A DNA stretch of 64,000 nucleotides from Azospirillum sp. 412522 (GTDB lineage: Bacteria > Pseudomonadota > Alphaproteobacteria > Azospirillales > Azospirillaceae): NCBI RefSeq assembly GCF_019805165.1, contig NZ_RWIJ01000002.1, positions 1-64,000 on the forward strand, given 5' to 3'. A model generated the notes under the pieces. The model did no database searches and was not told the origin of the DNA. It saw only the letters and a program-made list of their open reading frames with translations. Below are positions 33,552 through 42,324 of this stretch, in pieces. Position 1 is the first letter of the stretch. The number at the start of each line of letters is the position of its first letter. The position numbers and the translations under genes were made by a program.

Positions 33552-35305
33552 CCGTCACGCATCCCACCGCATCGGACCTTGGCCCAACCGCCGGACATCT
33601 ACCTCCCGGACATCGATTTCCCGGACACCGGCAGATCGCCCGGCTCGGATGGCTGCTGTCGTCCGGGCTGGTCGCCGTGCTGCTGCTGGTGCTGGCGGTC
33701 AGCGTCGTCACCGTGCAGGGCATCCGTGAGGTGGACGAGCGCTGGAACGCCTATGACCTGGGCGCCGTGGCCAAGGCCGACGCCCTGTCCGAGATGCGCG
33801 GCGCGCTGGGGTTCGGCGGGGTGATCCACCGCTTCGGCGACTATCTGCTGACCGGGGATCCGGCCCGCGCCGCCGACGTGCGGCAGAGCCTGAAATCCGC
33901 CGCCGCCAACCTGGAGGTCTACCGCTATGCCGGCGAGCCGAGCACGGCCGAGGAAAAGGCGCTCGCCACCATCGCCGCGGCGATGGCCCAGCTGGACGCC
34001 AAGCTGACGGAGGCGGAAGCCGCAGTGGCGGCGCACACCCCGCTCGACCGGCTGGCCCATACCGCCGCGTTCGACACCGCGCCGGCGGTGGCGGCCATGC
34101 GGACGCTGAACGGCGAGCTGACGCGCGCCCGCGCGGCTCTCGGCGAAGCCAACCGCCAGGGCATCGCCACCCTGAACGGCACGGTGATGACCGGCGGGGG
34201 CGTCGCGCTGGTGCTGCTGGTCGCCATCGCCGGGCTGTTCCTGTGGTTCACCCATCGCCGCATCGTCCATCCGCTGGCCCGGATCTCCGCCTATATGCAG
34301 CGTCTGGCCGGCGGCGATCTGGACGGCGCCGTGCCGTTGGTCGGCCGCCGTGACGAGATCGGCGCCATGGCCGGCACCGTCGGAGTGTTCCGCGATGGGC
34401 TGGCCCGGCTGCGCGCGGCGGGGGAGCGCGAGCGTGCCGAAGCGGATCTGGCGCGCCGCCGCCAGGAGGCGCTGGAACGCAACCTCCGCTCCTTCGAGGC
34501 GGAGATCGGCACGCTGGCTGCCGCGCTGGCCGGCCGGGCGGGCACGCTGCACCGCACCGGGCAGGATCTGGCATCCTCGTCCAGCCGGACCATCGGCAGC
34601 ACGCAGGAGGTTTCGGCCGCCGCCGCCCGTACCGCCGGAACCGTCCAGGCGGTCGCCGCCGCCACGGAGGAGCTGTCGGCCTCCATCGCCGAGATCGGGC
34701 AGCGGGTGCAGGGCTCGGTCGCCATGACCACCGCGGCGGTCGAGCAGGCCGACCGGTCCTCCGCCACCGTCGCCAGCCTGGCGGAGGCGGTGCAGCGCAT
34801 CGGCGACGTGGTCGGGCTGATCAACGCCATCGCCAGCCAGACCAATTTGCTGGCGCTGAACGCCACCATCGAGGCCGCCCGCGCCGGCGAGGCCGGCAAA
34901 GGTTTCGCGGTGGTGGCGCAGGAGGTCAAGAACCTCGCCAACCAGACGGCGCGGGCGACCGAGGACATCACCCGGCAGATCGCGACGATCCGCAGCGCCA
35001 CCGACGGCGCGGTCGGCGCCATCCAGGGCATCGGCGGCAGCCTGGAGCAGGTCTGCCGGATGGCGCAGGAGATCGCCGACGCCGTCACCCAGCAGGACGA
35101 GGCGACCCGCGAGATCGCCCGCAACATCCAGGAGACCGCCGGGTCGGCCGGGGCGGTCAGCACCGCGATCTCCGAGGTTGCGCAGGCCGCGGAACAGGCC
35201 GGAATGGTTGCGGAAAGCATGTTCTCCGCCGCACAATCGCTCGGCAGCGAGACCGAGCGGCTTCAGGGTGCGGCGCACAGCTTCTCCCAGGCCTTGCGCG
35301 CGTGA
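33548..35305 (+). CDS. methyl-accepting chemotaxis protein coupled to the bufferin operon
   Basis: A 585-residue chemoreceptor: cytoplasmic N-tail, membrane helix about 36-58, periplasmic helical sensor about 60-215, second helix about 218-239, HAMP ([22 protein letters not shown]), then the signalling domain with the conserved hairpin tip [34 protein letters not shown]. The sensor starts with [31 protein letters not shown]. No CheR-binding pentapeptide at the end. Its start overlaps the DoxX stop, so it is translated with the bufferin genes. That suggests it senses copper, an oxidant or the state of the bufferin system, by inference. Confidence 0.93.
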   Translation: MTVTHPTASDLGPTAGHLPPGHRFPGHRQIARLGWLLSSGLVAVLLLVLAVSVVTVQGIREVDERWNAYDLGAVAKADALSEMRGALGFGGVIHRFGDYLLTGDPARAADVRQSLKSAAANLEVYRYAGEPSTAEEKALATIAAAMAQLDAKLTEAEAAVAAHTPLDRLAHTAAFDTAPAVAAMRTLNGELTRARAALGEANRQGIATLNGTVMTGGGVALVLLVAIAGLFLWFTHRRIVHPLARISAYMQRLAGGDLDGAVPLVGRRDEIGAMAGTVGVFRDGLARLRAAGERERAEADLARRRQEALERNLRSFEAEIGTLAAALAGRAGTLHRTGQDLASSSSRTIGSTQEVSAAAARTAGTVQAVAAATEELSASIAEIGQRVQGSVAMTTAAVEQADRSSATVASLAEAVQRIGDVVGLINAIASQTNLLALNATIEAARAGEAGKGFAVVAQEVKNLANQTARATEDITRQIATIRSATDGAVGAIQGIGGSLEQVCRMAQEIADAVTQQDEATREIARNIQETAGSAGAVSTAISEVAQAAEQAGMVAESMFSAAQSLGSETERLQGAAHSFSQALRA

Positions 35306-35338
35306 GTTCAGAGACACCGGTGAAGAGGGAAGGGCGGC

Positions 35339-37951
35339 GTGACCGACATCGTCAGTGAAGATTCGGGAGCCATGCCCGACGCCGTCCCGCAGCCCGTCGC
35401 CGCAACGAGAGCCGGAAGGGGCCGCCGGACCCTGACCATCGCGCGCTCGGCTCTGCTGCTGGCGGCGGCTCTGGTCGTCTGCCTGGCGGCGATGCTGGCG
35501 GTCGGGCTGGAGCTGATGCGCGGCATGGACGCGGTGGCCGACGGCTGGCGCGACTATGATCTGCAGGCCGCCACCAAGTCCGATGCGCTGTCGGAGGTGC
35601 GCGGGCATCTCGGCCTGGGCGGCGTCATCGACCATTACCGGGAGGGAGCGCGGAACGTCGCCGGCGATCATGCCGCTCTGGACCGGGCCTTGGCTTTGTC
35701 GCGGGCCAATCTGGCGATCTACCGCGACATCGTCACCCCCAGCGAGGACGAGGCGCGGGCCATCGCCGCCATCGCCGCCTTCCTCGACGCCATCCAGGTG
35801 CAGATGGAGGATCCGGCGGCGGCCATCCCGGCCGAGGCGTTCGACGCCTGCCGCCGCGACGCGGTGAAGGGGCTGGCGGCGCTGAACAGCCATCTGAGCG
35901 CGCAGCGCGCCCGGCTGACCGCCGCCACCCTGAACGACATCGAGGCCCTCCAGCGGCTGATGACGGTCGGTGGCGTCGTCATCGCCGTGCTGGTCCTGGG
36001 GCTGGCCGGCGCCGCGGTGTGGTTCACCCGCAGCCGCATCGTCGGCCCGCTCGGCCGCCTGGTCGAGGACGCCCGCCGGCTGGCCCGCCGCGACCTCGAC
36101 CGGCCATTCCAGGGCTGGGGCGGGCGGGACGGATCGGTCGCCCGGCATGGAGGGTTCCGGCACGATGAGCTGGGCCTGCTCGGGCGCAGCCTGGAGGACA
36201 GCCGGATCGCCCTGCGCGGCCTGTTCGCCGCGATCGAGGAGAAGACCCGCCGGCTGGGTGAGAGCGAGCGCCGCTATGCGATGGCCGCCGCCGCCGCCAA
36301 CGACGGGCTGTGGGACTGGGACCTGGACAGCGGAGACCTCTACCTGTCGCCCCGGCTGCGCCAGATGCTCCATCTGCCGGCGGACGGCGGCGAACCCGGC
36401 CTCGCCGCCCTGCTGGCCCACATCCATCCCGAAGACCGGCATGCCGTGCTCGCCGCGATCCGGGAGGGGGAACAGGGGGCGGACGGCGCCAGCTTCGATG
36501 TGGAGTTCCGCGTGCTGCCGACGGGCCGGGAGGGGGAGGACGGCACCGGCTGGCTTCATCTGCACGGCATCGTCGCCGCAGGGCCGGACGGCCGGGTGGC
36601 GCGGCTGGCCGGCTCCGCCGCCGATGTCAGCGACCGCAAATCCTACGAGGCGCGGCTGGTCCATCAGGCCACCCACGATTTCCTGACCGGGCTGCCCAAC
36701 CGTGCGTATCTGATCCGCTGGCTGCGTGAGCGGCGGGAGGACGCGCCGGAGTCCGGGCGGAGCGATCTGGCCCTGCTGTTCCTCGATCTCGACGGCTTCA
36801 AGGTCGTCAACGACAGCCTGGGCCATGCGGTCGGCGACCGCGTCCTGGTCGCGACGGCGGAACGGATCGCCGGCCTGCTGGGGCCGGGGGAGTTCGTCGC
36901 CCGGCTGGGCGGCGACGAGTTCGTCGTCGCGGTTCCCGCCGGACAGGAGGAGGCGATTGCCCGCGCCCGGGCGCTGGAGACCGCCTTCCAGCGCCCGCTC
37001 CGCGCCGGCGGCATGGATTTGCGGGTCGGGCTCAGCATCGGCCTGGCGGTCGATGACGGAACCGGCGACGATCCGGACAGCCTGCTGCGCGACGCCGACA
37101 TCGCGCTCTACCGCGCCAAGGAACATGGCAAGGGGCGCACCGTTCTGTTCGACGCCTCCCTGCGCGAGGCAATCCTGATCCGCAGCCGCCTGCAACGCGA
37201 CCTGACCCCGTCGCTGGAGGCCGGCGACATCTTCCTGGTCTATCAGCCGATCGTGTCGCTGCCGGATGCGCGGCTCACCGGGTTCGAGGCTCTGGTGCGC
37301 TGGCGCCACCCCGACCTCGGTCTGGTCAGCCCGGCCCAGTTCATCCCGATCGCCGAGGAAACCGGCCAGATCCTGCCGCTCGGCCGCCATGTGCTCGAAC
37401 GGGCGGTGGAGCAGCTCGCCCGGTGGCGCCGGATGGCGGGAGGGGCCGCCCTGACCGTCAACGTCAACCTGTCGGCCCGCCAGATGTGGGACGAGCGCTA
37501 TGTCGACGACATGCTGGACTTCCTGGCCGACGGCCGCGCCGACGGGCTGAAGGTCGAGGTGACGGAGAGCATGACCGTCAACGACCACGATCAGGCCCGC
37601 GCCATTCTGGAGCGCTTCCATGCGCTGGGCGTGGCCTTGTGCATGGATGATTTCGGCACCGGCTATTCCTCGCTGTCGCACCTCGGACGCCTGCCTTTCG
37701 ACGTCGTGAAGATCGACAAGAGCTTCGTCAGCGCGCTCGGCACCGATCCCAGGCAGGAATCGCTTTTGCGCGGCATCGTCGAGCTGGCCCACCGCATCGG
37801 GCTGGAGGTCGTCGCCGAAGGGGTCGAGACCGAGGGGGAGCGGGCGGTCCTCACCCGGATCGGCTGCGACTATGCCCAGGGTTATCTGTTCGCCCGCCCG
37901 CTCTCCGTGGCCGATGCCGAAGCGATGCTGCTGGGCGCGGGGCGATCGTGA
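35339..37951 (+). CDS. membrane GGDEF-EAL protein with PAS domain (c-di-GMP turnover)
   Basis: An 870-residue protein with a GTG start 33 bases after the chemoreceptor. Membrane helix about 35-58, periplasmic sensor about 60-205, second helix about 210-230, HAMP, PAS (about 305-430, YAMAAAAANDGLWDWDLDSGDLYLS), GGDEF (RLGGDEFV at about 522-529) and EAL (GFEALVRW about 647, then EVTES, DDFGTGYSS, DKSFV, EGVET). Both catalytic signatures are intact, so it may make and break c-di-GMP. The allosteric RxxD is absent (GPGE at that place). Its sensor has WRDYDLQAATKSDALSEVRGHLGLGGVID, plainly related to that of the upstream chemoreceptor. Confidence 0.93.
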   Translation: MTDIVSEDSGAMPDAVPQPVAATRAGRGRRTLTIARSALLLAAALVVCLAAMLAVGLELMRGMDAVADGWRDYDLQAATKSDALSEVRGHLGLGGVIDHYREGARNVAGDHAALDRALALSRANLAIYRDIVTPSEDEARAIAAIAAFLDAIQVQMEDPAAAIPAEAFDACRRDAVKGLAALNSHLSAQRARLTAATLNDIEALQRLMTVGGVVIAVLVLGLAGAAVWFTRSRIVGPLGRLVEDARRLARRDLDRPFQGWGGRDGSVARHGGFRHDELGLLGRSLEDSRIALRGLFAAIEEKTRRLGESERRYAMAAAAANDGLWDWDLDSGDLYLSPRLRQMLHLPADGGEPGLAALLAHIHPEDRHAVLAAIREGEQGADGASFDVEFRVLPTGREGEDGTGWLHLHGIVAAGPDGRVARLAGSAADVSDRKSYEARLVHQATHDFLTGLPNRAYLIRWLRERREDAPESGRSDLALLFLDLDGFKVVNDSLGHAVGDRVLVATAERIAGLLGPGEFVARLGGDEFVVAVPAGQEEAIARARALETAFQRPLRAGGMDLRVGLSIGLAVDDGTGDDPDSLLRDADIALYRAKEHGKGRTVLFDASLREAILIRSRLQRDLTPSLEAGDIFLVYQPIVSLPDARLTGFEALVRWRHPDLGLVSPAQFIPIAEETGQILPLGRHVLERAVEQLARWRRMAGGAALTVNVNLSARQMWDERYVDDMLDFLADGRADGLKVEVTESMTVNDHDQARAILERFHALGVALCMDDFGTGYSSLSHLGRLPFDVVKIDKSFVSALGTDPRQESLLRGIVELAHRIGLEVVAEGVETEGERAVLTRIGCDYAQGYLFARPLSVADAEAMLLGAGRS

Positions 37952-37974
37952 TCCCCGTCCGCCCGGCCCGACAG

Positions 37975-38003
37975 CGCCCCCGCTCCGATGCGAGGCGGGG
38001 GCG
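37975..38003. terminator. bidirectional terminator after the c-di-GMP gene
   Basis: CGCCCCCGC (37975-37983) pairs with GCGGGGGCG (37995-38003) and is followed by TTGT. It lies 24 bases after the forward stop and 29 bases before the convergent stop at 38032, as expected for a shared terminator. Confidence 0.65.
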
Positions 38004-38031
38004 TTGTCGACACGGGCCGGATCGGCAGGGG

Positions 38032-38724
38032 TCAGGCCGCCGCCGTGCGGCCGGCGCCGCGCAGTGCCGGCAGCATGTCCTCGGGCTCGGGCCGGCGGGT
38101 GTAGTCGGGATTGACCTCGGCGTAGAGGATCGTTCCGTCCTGCCCGATGACGAAGCGGGCCGGCATCGGCAGGGTCCAGCCCGCATCGCCGTTGAAAGCC
38201 GGAAGGTCGTTCTTCAGCCCCTTGTAAAGCTCGACCAGGTAATCGGGCAGCGCGAAGCGCAGGCCGAAAGCGGCGGCGACGTCGTTGCGCGGGTCCGACA
38301 GGATCGGGAAGCCGAGCGCGTTCTGACGCACCGACTTGCGGCTGTTCGGAGCGGTCTGCGGCGAGATGGCGACCAGACCGGCACCGAGCGACTGGAACGT
38401 CGGCAGGGCCGCCTGCAGCGCCTGCAGCTCCATGTTGCAGTAGGGGCACCAGACGCCGCGGTAGAAGCTGACCACCAGCGGCCCCTCCGCCAGCAGGGCG
38501 GCGGACGACACCGCCTTGCCGTCGGGGTCGCCGAGCGTGAAGGCGGGGGCCTTGTCCCCGGCCTTGAGCGCAAGGCCGGCGGCGCCCGAGGCGATCAGTT
38601 CGGCGGTGGCGCGGTGCATCGTCTCGATCACCGAACGGGGAACGCTGTAGGGCGGTCTGCCCGCTTCGAAATCGGCCTTGAAGGCGTCGAGCCTGTCCTG
38701 AAGCGACATTAGGGGGAGCGACAT
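38032..38724 (-). CDS. peroxiredoxin-like protein (AhpC/TSA fold), second copy
   Basis: About 230 residues. Redox motif FYRGVWCPYCNMELQAL (Cys about 94 and 97), core APAFTLGDPDGKAVSS before it and VAISPQT after it. Related to the gene at 30275 over its whole length, but with CPYCN rather than CPYCC. Start at 38724 has AAGGA seven bases upstream; a Met five codons later lacks a site. First gene of a reverse-strand group that may run on in the crotonase-like gene's neighbourhood only by proximity, since it lies downstream of that gene (40 bases). No signal peptide. Confidence 0.87.
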   Translation of the reverse strand: MSLPLMSLQDRLDAFKADFEAGRPPYSVPRSVIETMHRATAELIASGAAGLALKAGDKAPAFTLGDPDGKAVSSAALLAEGPLVVSFYRGVWCPYCNMELQALQAALPTFQSLGAGLVAISPQTAPNSRKSVRQNALGFPILSDPRNDVAAAFGLRFALPDYLVELYKGLKNDLPAFNGDAGWTLPMPARFVIGQDGTILYAEVNPDYTRRPEPEDMLPALRGAGRTAAA

Positions 38725-38764
38725 GGGGAAATCCTTCGTCGTGGGAAGTGGAAGGAAATGCGGA

Positions 38765-39535
38765 TCAGCCGTTCGCGGCGGCGGAGCGGGCGACCTCGGC
38801 CGCGCTGATGCCTTCCAGCGCCAGACCGTAGCCGGCGCCCTCGTCGACGATCCGGCGCAGCTTCTGCGTCAGCGCGATGCGCGTGTAGCGGCTGGTGAGC
38901 GGCGGCAAGGCGGCCAGCCCTTCGGCAATCTCATGCGCCCGGGCGAGCAGTTGGCCGGACGGCACGATCTCGTTGACGGCGCCCCAGTCCTTGGCGGTCT
39001 GGGCGTCGAGAACCTGGTGGGTCAGGATGAAGTGACGGCCGCGCACGCTGCCGATCACCTCCGGCCAGAGCAGGTTGACGCCGTCGCCGGGGACGATGCC
39101 GAAGTCGAAATGCGGCTTGTCCTGGAAGACCGTTTCCGGCGTGGCCAGCACGATGTCCGCGAGCAGCGCATATTCGGAATGGAGCAGAACCGGCCCGTTG
39201 AGCGCGGCGATCACCGGCACCTCGATGTCGAGGATGTTCATCAGGACCTTCTTGCCTTCGCGGAAGATCTTGTCGTAGCCGCGCGGGCTGAAGAAATCGA
39301 AGCCATCGGGGCTGATGGCGTCCATGAAGGCATCACCCGATCCGGTGAGGATCACCACGCGGTTCTCCGGATCCGACCCGATGTCATGGAACAGGTCGAC
39401 GAACTGCTCGTGCGTGTGGCCGTTGAAGACGAGCTTGCCGCCGTCCGTGTGCAGTCTCACTTCCAGAACGCCGCTGTCCGAGCGGGTCAGATGCGCATTG
39501 GCGAAGGCATTGCGATAGGTCTCGAAACGGGACAT
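38765..39535 (-). CDS. crotonase-fold C-C hydrolase resembling 6-oxocamphor hydrolase
   Basis: A 256-residue crotonase-superfamily protein. ATG at 39535 with AGGAG upstream. The segment NGPVLLHSEYALLADIV, then QDKPHFDFGIVPGDGVNLLWP, carries His119, His142 and Asp151, with Glu241 in LALEGI. The spacings 23, 9 and 90 equal those of His122, His145, Asp154 and Glu244 of Rhodococcus 6-oxocamphor hydrolase, which opens cyclic beta-diketones by a retro-Claisen reaction. The residue numbers of that enzyme are from memory. An ordinary enoyl-CoA hydratase would instead show a Glu pair. It lies between peroxiredoxin-like and GST genes on one strand. Confidence 0.78.
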   Translation of the reverse strand: MSRFETYRNAFANAHLTRSDSGVLEVRLHTDGGKLVFNGHTHEQFVDLFHDIGSDPENRVVILTGSGDAFMDAISPDGFDFFSPRGYDKIFREGKKVLMNILDIEVPVIAALNGPVLLHSEYALLADIVLATPETVFQDKPHFDFGIVPGDGVNLLWPEVIGSVRGRHFILTHQVLDAQTAKDWGAVNEIVPSGQLLARAHEIAEGLAALPPLTSRYTRIALTQKLRRIVDEGAGYGLALEGISAAEVARSAAANG

Positions 39536-39576
39536 CAGGGGCACTCCTTGGATTGGATCGGTTCGGAACGGAGGTG

Positions 39577-40200
39577 TCAGGCGGCCTGGGGAACGAGAGC
39601 CTCGACGCGGGCGATCGCGTGTCGGACGGCGGGACGGGCGGCGACGGCGTCGAACCAGCGGACGAGATTGGGGCGGCCGTCGAGCGTCATGCCGGGGAAC
39701 TCGCGGCGCCACAGCCAGCCGAAATGGGCGATGTCGGCGATGGTGAAGTCGTCGCCGGCGACGAAGCGGCGCTCCCCGAGCAGCGCGTCGAGCCGGTCGA
39801 GCACGCGGTTGGCCTCGGTGGTGAAACGCGCTTCGGCGAGCGGCTGCGGCTCGGTGGCGAGACGCTTGAAGAAACCCGCATTGCCGAAGGCCGGGCCCAG
39901 CGCGGAGGCATGAAAGAACAGCTGTTCGAACACCCGCGCCCGGTCCGCGCCGTCGCGCGGCAGCAGCCTGCCGGTCTTTTCGGCGAGATGGACGAGGATG
40001 GCGGCGCTTTCCGACAGCGCCAGCGCCCCGTCCACCAGCACCGGCACCTTGCCGTTGGGGTTCAGCGCCAGGAAGTCCGCGGTCTTCTGTCCGCCCTGGC
40101 GGATGTTGACGGGCTTCAGGACATAGGAGAGCCCCATCTCCTCCAGAGCGATTGGAACCTTGACGCTGTTCGGCGTCGCAAACCCGTAAAGCTCGATCAT
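39577..40200 (-). CDS. glutathione S-transferase
   Basis: A 207-residue GST. Thioredoxin-like N-domain (MIELYGFATPNSVKVPIALEE, with Ser/Asn near residue 11-12 as the likely thiol-activating residue), cis-Pro loop GKVPVLVDG and the ALSESAAILVHLAEK glutathione site (about 59-72), then the helical C-domain with FTIADIAHFGWLWR. Bacterial nu/YghU- or theta-like group. First gene of the reverse unit GST, crotonase, peroxiredoxin; divergent from a LysR gene. It may use glutathione against electrophiles formed in the same pathway. Confidence 0.9.
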   Translation of the reverse strand: MIELYGFATPNSVKVPIALEEMGLSYVLKPVNIRQGGQKTADFLALNPNGKVPVLVDGALALSESAAILVHLAEKTGRLLPRDGADRARVFEQLFFHASALGPAFGNAGFFKRLATEPQPLAEARFTTEANRVLDRLDALLGERRFVAGDDFTIADIAHFGWLWRREFPGMTLDGRPNLVRWFDAVAARPAVRHAIARVEALVPQAA

Positions 40201-40291
40201 ATTGCGCTTCTCCCTTGCAGCGTCGCCGCCGATGGGAGAGTTATCGCCATTCCAGCTTCCGGCCGGCAGTCCGGCCGCAGCGATAACGGTA

Positions 40292-40306
40292 ATTCCTTTC
40301 AGGAAT
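40292..40306. promoter_or_regulatory. operator-like dyad in the GST/LysR gap
   Basis: ATTCCT-TTC-AGGAAT (40292-40306) is a perfect six-base dyad directly before the LysR ATG at 40311. GTTATCG (40240-40246) and CGATAAC (40281-40287) form a second, wider dyad in the same gap. Likely autoregulatory sites. Confidence 0.5.
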
Positions 40307-40310
40307 AACG

Positions 40311-41252
40311 ATGGACCGATTGCAGGCGATGGCCACCTTCCTGCGGGTGGTGGAGACCGGCTCCTTCTCCGCCGCGGCCCGGCAGTTCGGGGTGGGGCAG
40401 CCGGCCATCTCCAAGACGATCGCGCAGCTGGAGGAAAGGCTGCAGGTGCGCCTGCTGCTGCGGTCGACGCATGGCTTGACGCCCACCGAAGCGGGGCTGC
40501 GCTTTTACGAGCGCTCGCGGCTCGCCATCCGGGAGGCCGATGAGGCGGAGCTGGAGGCGCGGGGCGCCGGCGCGGGCCTGTCGGGCCGGCTGCGCATCTC
40601 CGCCGCGACCACCTTCGCCCGGCTGCTGATCGTGCCGCGCCTGCCCGAATTCCTGAGCCGTCATCCGGACCTGGACATGGAGGTGATCCTGGACGACCGG
40701 GTGATCGATCTGGTGTCCGAGGGGATCGACGTCGCGCTGCGCATGGGCACGCTCTCGGACTCGACGGCGGTGGCGCGACGGATCGCGAGCGGTGGCCGCT
40801 CGGTCGTGGCGACGCCCGCCTATCTTGCCCGCGCGGGCGTGCCGCGCACCCCTGCCGACCTCGCCGATCATGACGCGGTGGTCTACAGCCAGCTCAGCAA
40901 CGGCTGGTCGTTCCGGCAGGGCGGGACCGAGGCGTCGGTCGTGGTGCGCGGCCGGCTGCGGGTCAGCGCGGCGGAAGGGATCCGGGCGGCGGTGCTGGCC
41001 GATCTGGGGCTGGCGGTCGCGTCCGACTGGATGTTCGGTCCCGAGCTTGCCGACGGTTCGGTGCGGCGCGTGCTGGAGGACTGGATGTTGCCGCCGCTCG
41101 ACCTGTGGGCGGTGTTTCCCACCGGCCGGCTGGCCAGCACCAAGGCCCGCGCCTTCGCGGATTTCGTCGCCGGCATTGTGAACGGCGACGGGGCGGCGGA
41201 AGCGGGCTCCGGTGGAAGCCGTGTCAAAGGGGATCATTCCCGGGAGGCATAG
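40311..41252 (+). CDS. LysR family transcriptional regulator
   Basis: A 313-residue regulator: MDRLQAMATFLRVVETGSFS, HTH AAARQFGVGQPAISKTIAQLEERL, effector domain from about 92 (LRISAATTFARLLIVPRLPEFL). The last 25 residues (GDGAAEAGSGGSRVKGD) are a low-complexity tail beyond the usual family end. Divergent from the GST-crotonase-peroxiredoxin unit, which is its probable target; an SDR gene follows on the same strand after 120 bases. Confidence 0.9.
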   Translation: MDRLQAMATFLRVVETGSFSAAARQFGVGQPAISKTIAQLEERLQVRLLLRSTHGLTPTEAGLRFYERSRLAIREADEAELEARGAGAGLSGRLRISAATTFARLLIVPRLPEFLSRHPDLDMEVILDDRVIDLVSEGIDVALRMGTLSDSTAVARRIASGGRSVVATPAYLARAGVPRTPADLADHDAVVYSQLSNGWSFRQGGTEASVVVRGRLRVSAAEGIRAAVLADLGLAVASDWMFGPELADGSVRRVLEDWMLPPLDLWAVFPTGRLASTKARAFADFVAGIVNGDGAAEAGSGGSRVKGDHSREA

Positions 41253-41372
41253 ACGTTAGTCGCGCGGCCCGCCTACGCGTCCCCGCCCGATTGGGTCAGG
41301 GTCCGGTCTCGGGCCCAACCGACGGAACGTCCGACAGGTCCCGTCCCTGCAATCGATCCACACGGAGCTGAC

Positions 41373-42179
41373 ATGATTCTCTCTGGAAAGCGCGCACTGA
41401 TCACCGGCGGCTCCAGCGGCATCGGCTTTGCCGCCGCCCGGGCGCTGGCCGAGAAGGGGGTGGCCCTCGCCATCACCGGCCGGCGTCCAGACCGGATGGC
41501 AACCGCGGTCGAGGCCTTGCGGAAGGCCGGAGCGTCGGTGAGCGGTATCGTGGCCGACGTCGCCACCGCCGAGGGGCGACGGCAAACGCTCGAACGCTCG
41601 CTCGACGCACTGGGTGGACTCGACATCCTGGTCAACAACGCCGGCGGCGTTCGCGCCGGGCGGCTGGAGCTGGTCACGGAGGAGGACATCCTCGCCATGA
41701 TCGCCGTCGACCTGACCGCGCCAATCCTGCTCACGCGGGCCGCCCTGCCGGCGCTGCGCACCAGCGGCGAGGGAGTGGTGGTGAACGTATCGTCGGGCCT
41801 GGGGCTCGTCGGCGCGCCGTTCTATGCCGCCTATGCCGGCGCCAAGGCCGGGCTGGCCCGGTTCGGGGAGGCCCTGCGCCGCGAACTGAAAGGCGAGGGC
41901 GTCCATGTGCTGACCGTCTATCCCGGCGCCACCGACACCCCGATGATGGCGTCGAACAATGCCGGCCCGGAACTGGGCTTCACCCGCGAGAGCGCGGAAG
42001 CCGTCGCCGCGGCGCTCGTGGCGGGGATCGAGACCGAGGCGCTCGAGGTCGTCCGCGGCGGCGAGGCACGGGCGGCGATGATCGCGCTCAACCGGGAAGA
42101 CCCCCTGGCCATCGATGCGCGGTTCCTCGGTCTCAAGACCCGCCTCGAAGAGGCGGTCAAGGAGCATGCCGCCTTGTAG
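41373..42179 (+). CDS. SDR family oxidoreductase
   Basis: A 268-residue SDR with GGSSGIGFAAARAL (about 12-25), NNAGGVRAG (about 89) and YAAYAGAK (Tyr about 153, Lys about 157). The region before the N-terminus (41253-41372) shows no strong promoter. The C-terminal part is long and hydrophilic (TRLEEAVKEHAAL), as in the DltE-like or sepiapterin-reductase-like SDRs. Substrate unknown; possibly linked to the LysR/GST group. Confidence 0.85.
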   Translation: MILSGKRALITGGSSGIGFAAARALAEKGVALAITGRRPDRMATAVEALRKAGASVSGIVADVATAEGRRQTLERSLDALGGLDILVNNAGGVRAGRLELVTEEDILAMIAVDLTAPILLTRAALPALRTSGEGVVVNVSSGLGLVGAPFYAAYAGAKAGLARFGEALRRELKGEGVHVLTVYPGATDTPMMASNNAGPELGFTRESAEAVAAALVAGIETEALEVVRGGEARAAMIALNREDPLAIDARFLGLKTRLEEAVKEHAAL

Positions 42180-42324
42180 ACGTCAATCGGCGGCAGGCTC
42201 CGGTCGCTTTCATCGACTTGCGCCATGGCTTGGCTGATGCACCGGATGGGCCCGGGCGGAGCGGCGTGCGTCTCGCCGAAGCCGGTGTCGGGCCTCCCGT
42301 CGCCGTGCCGGCGCCTCTTCGGCG

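Noticed and set aside
33599-38449. 1616-residue open frame on the reverse strand
   Set aside because: It lies opposite the chemoreceptor and GGDEF-EAL genes, is His/Gln/Arg/Gly/Ala-rich, and has no domain; a high-GC antisense artefact.
38765-39535. Plain enoyl-CoA hydratase
   Set aside because: Four residues match 6-oxocamphor hydrolase in spacing and the Glu pair of crotonases is not evident.
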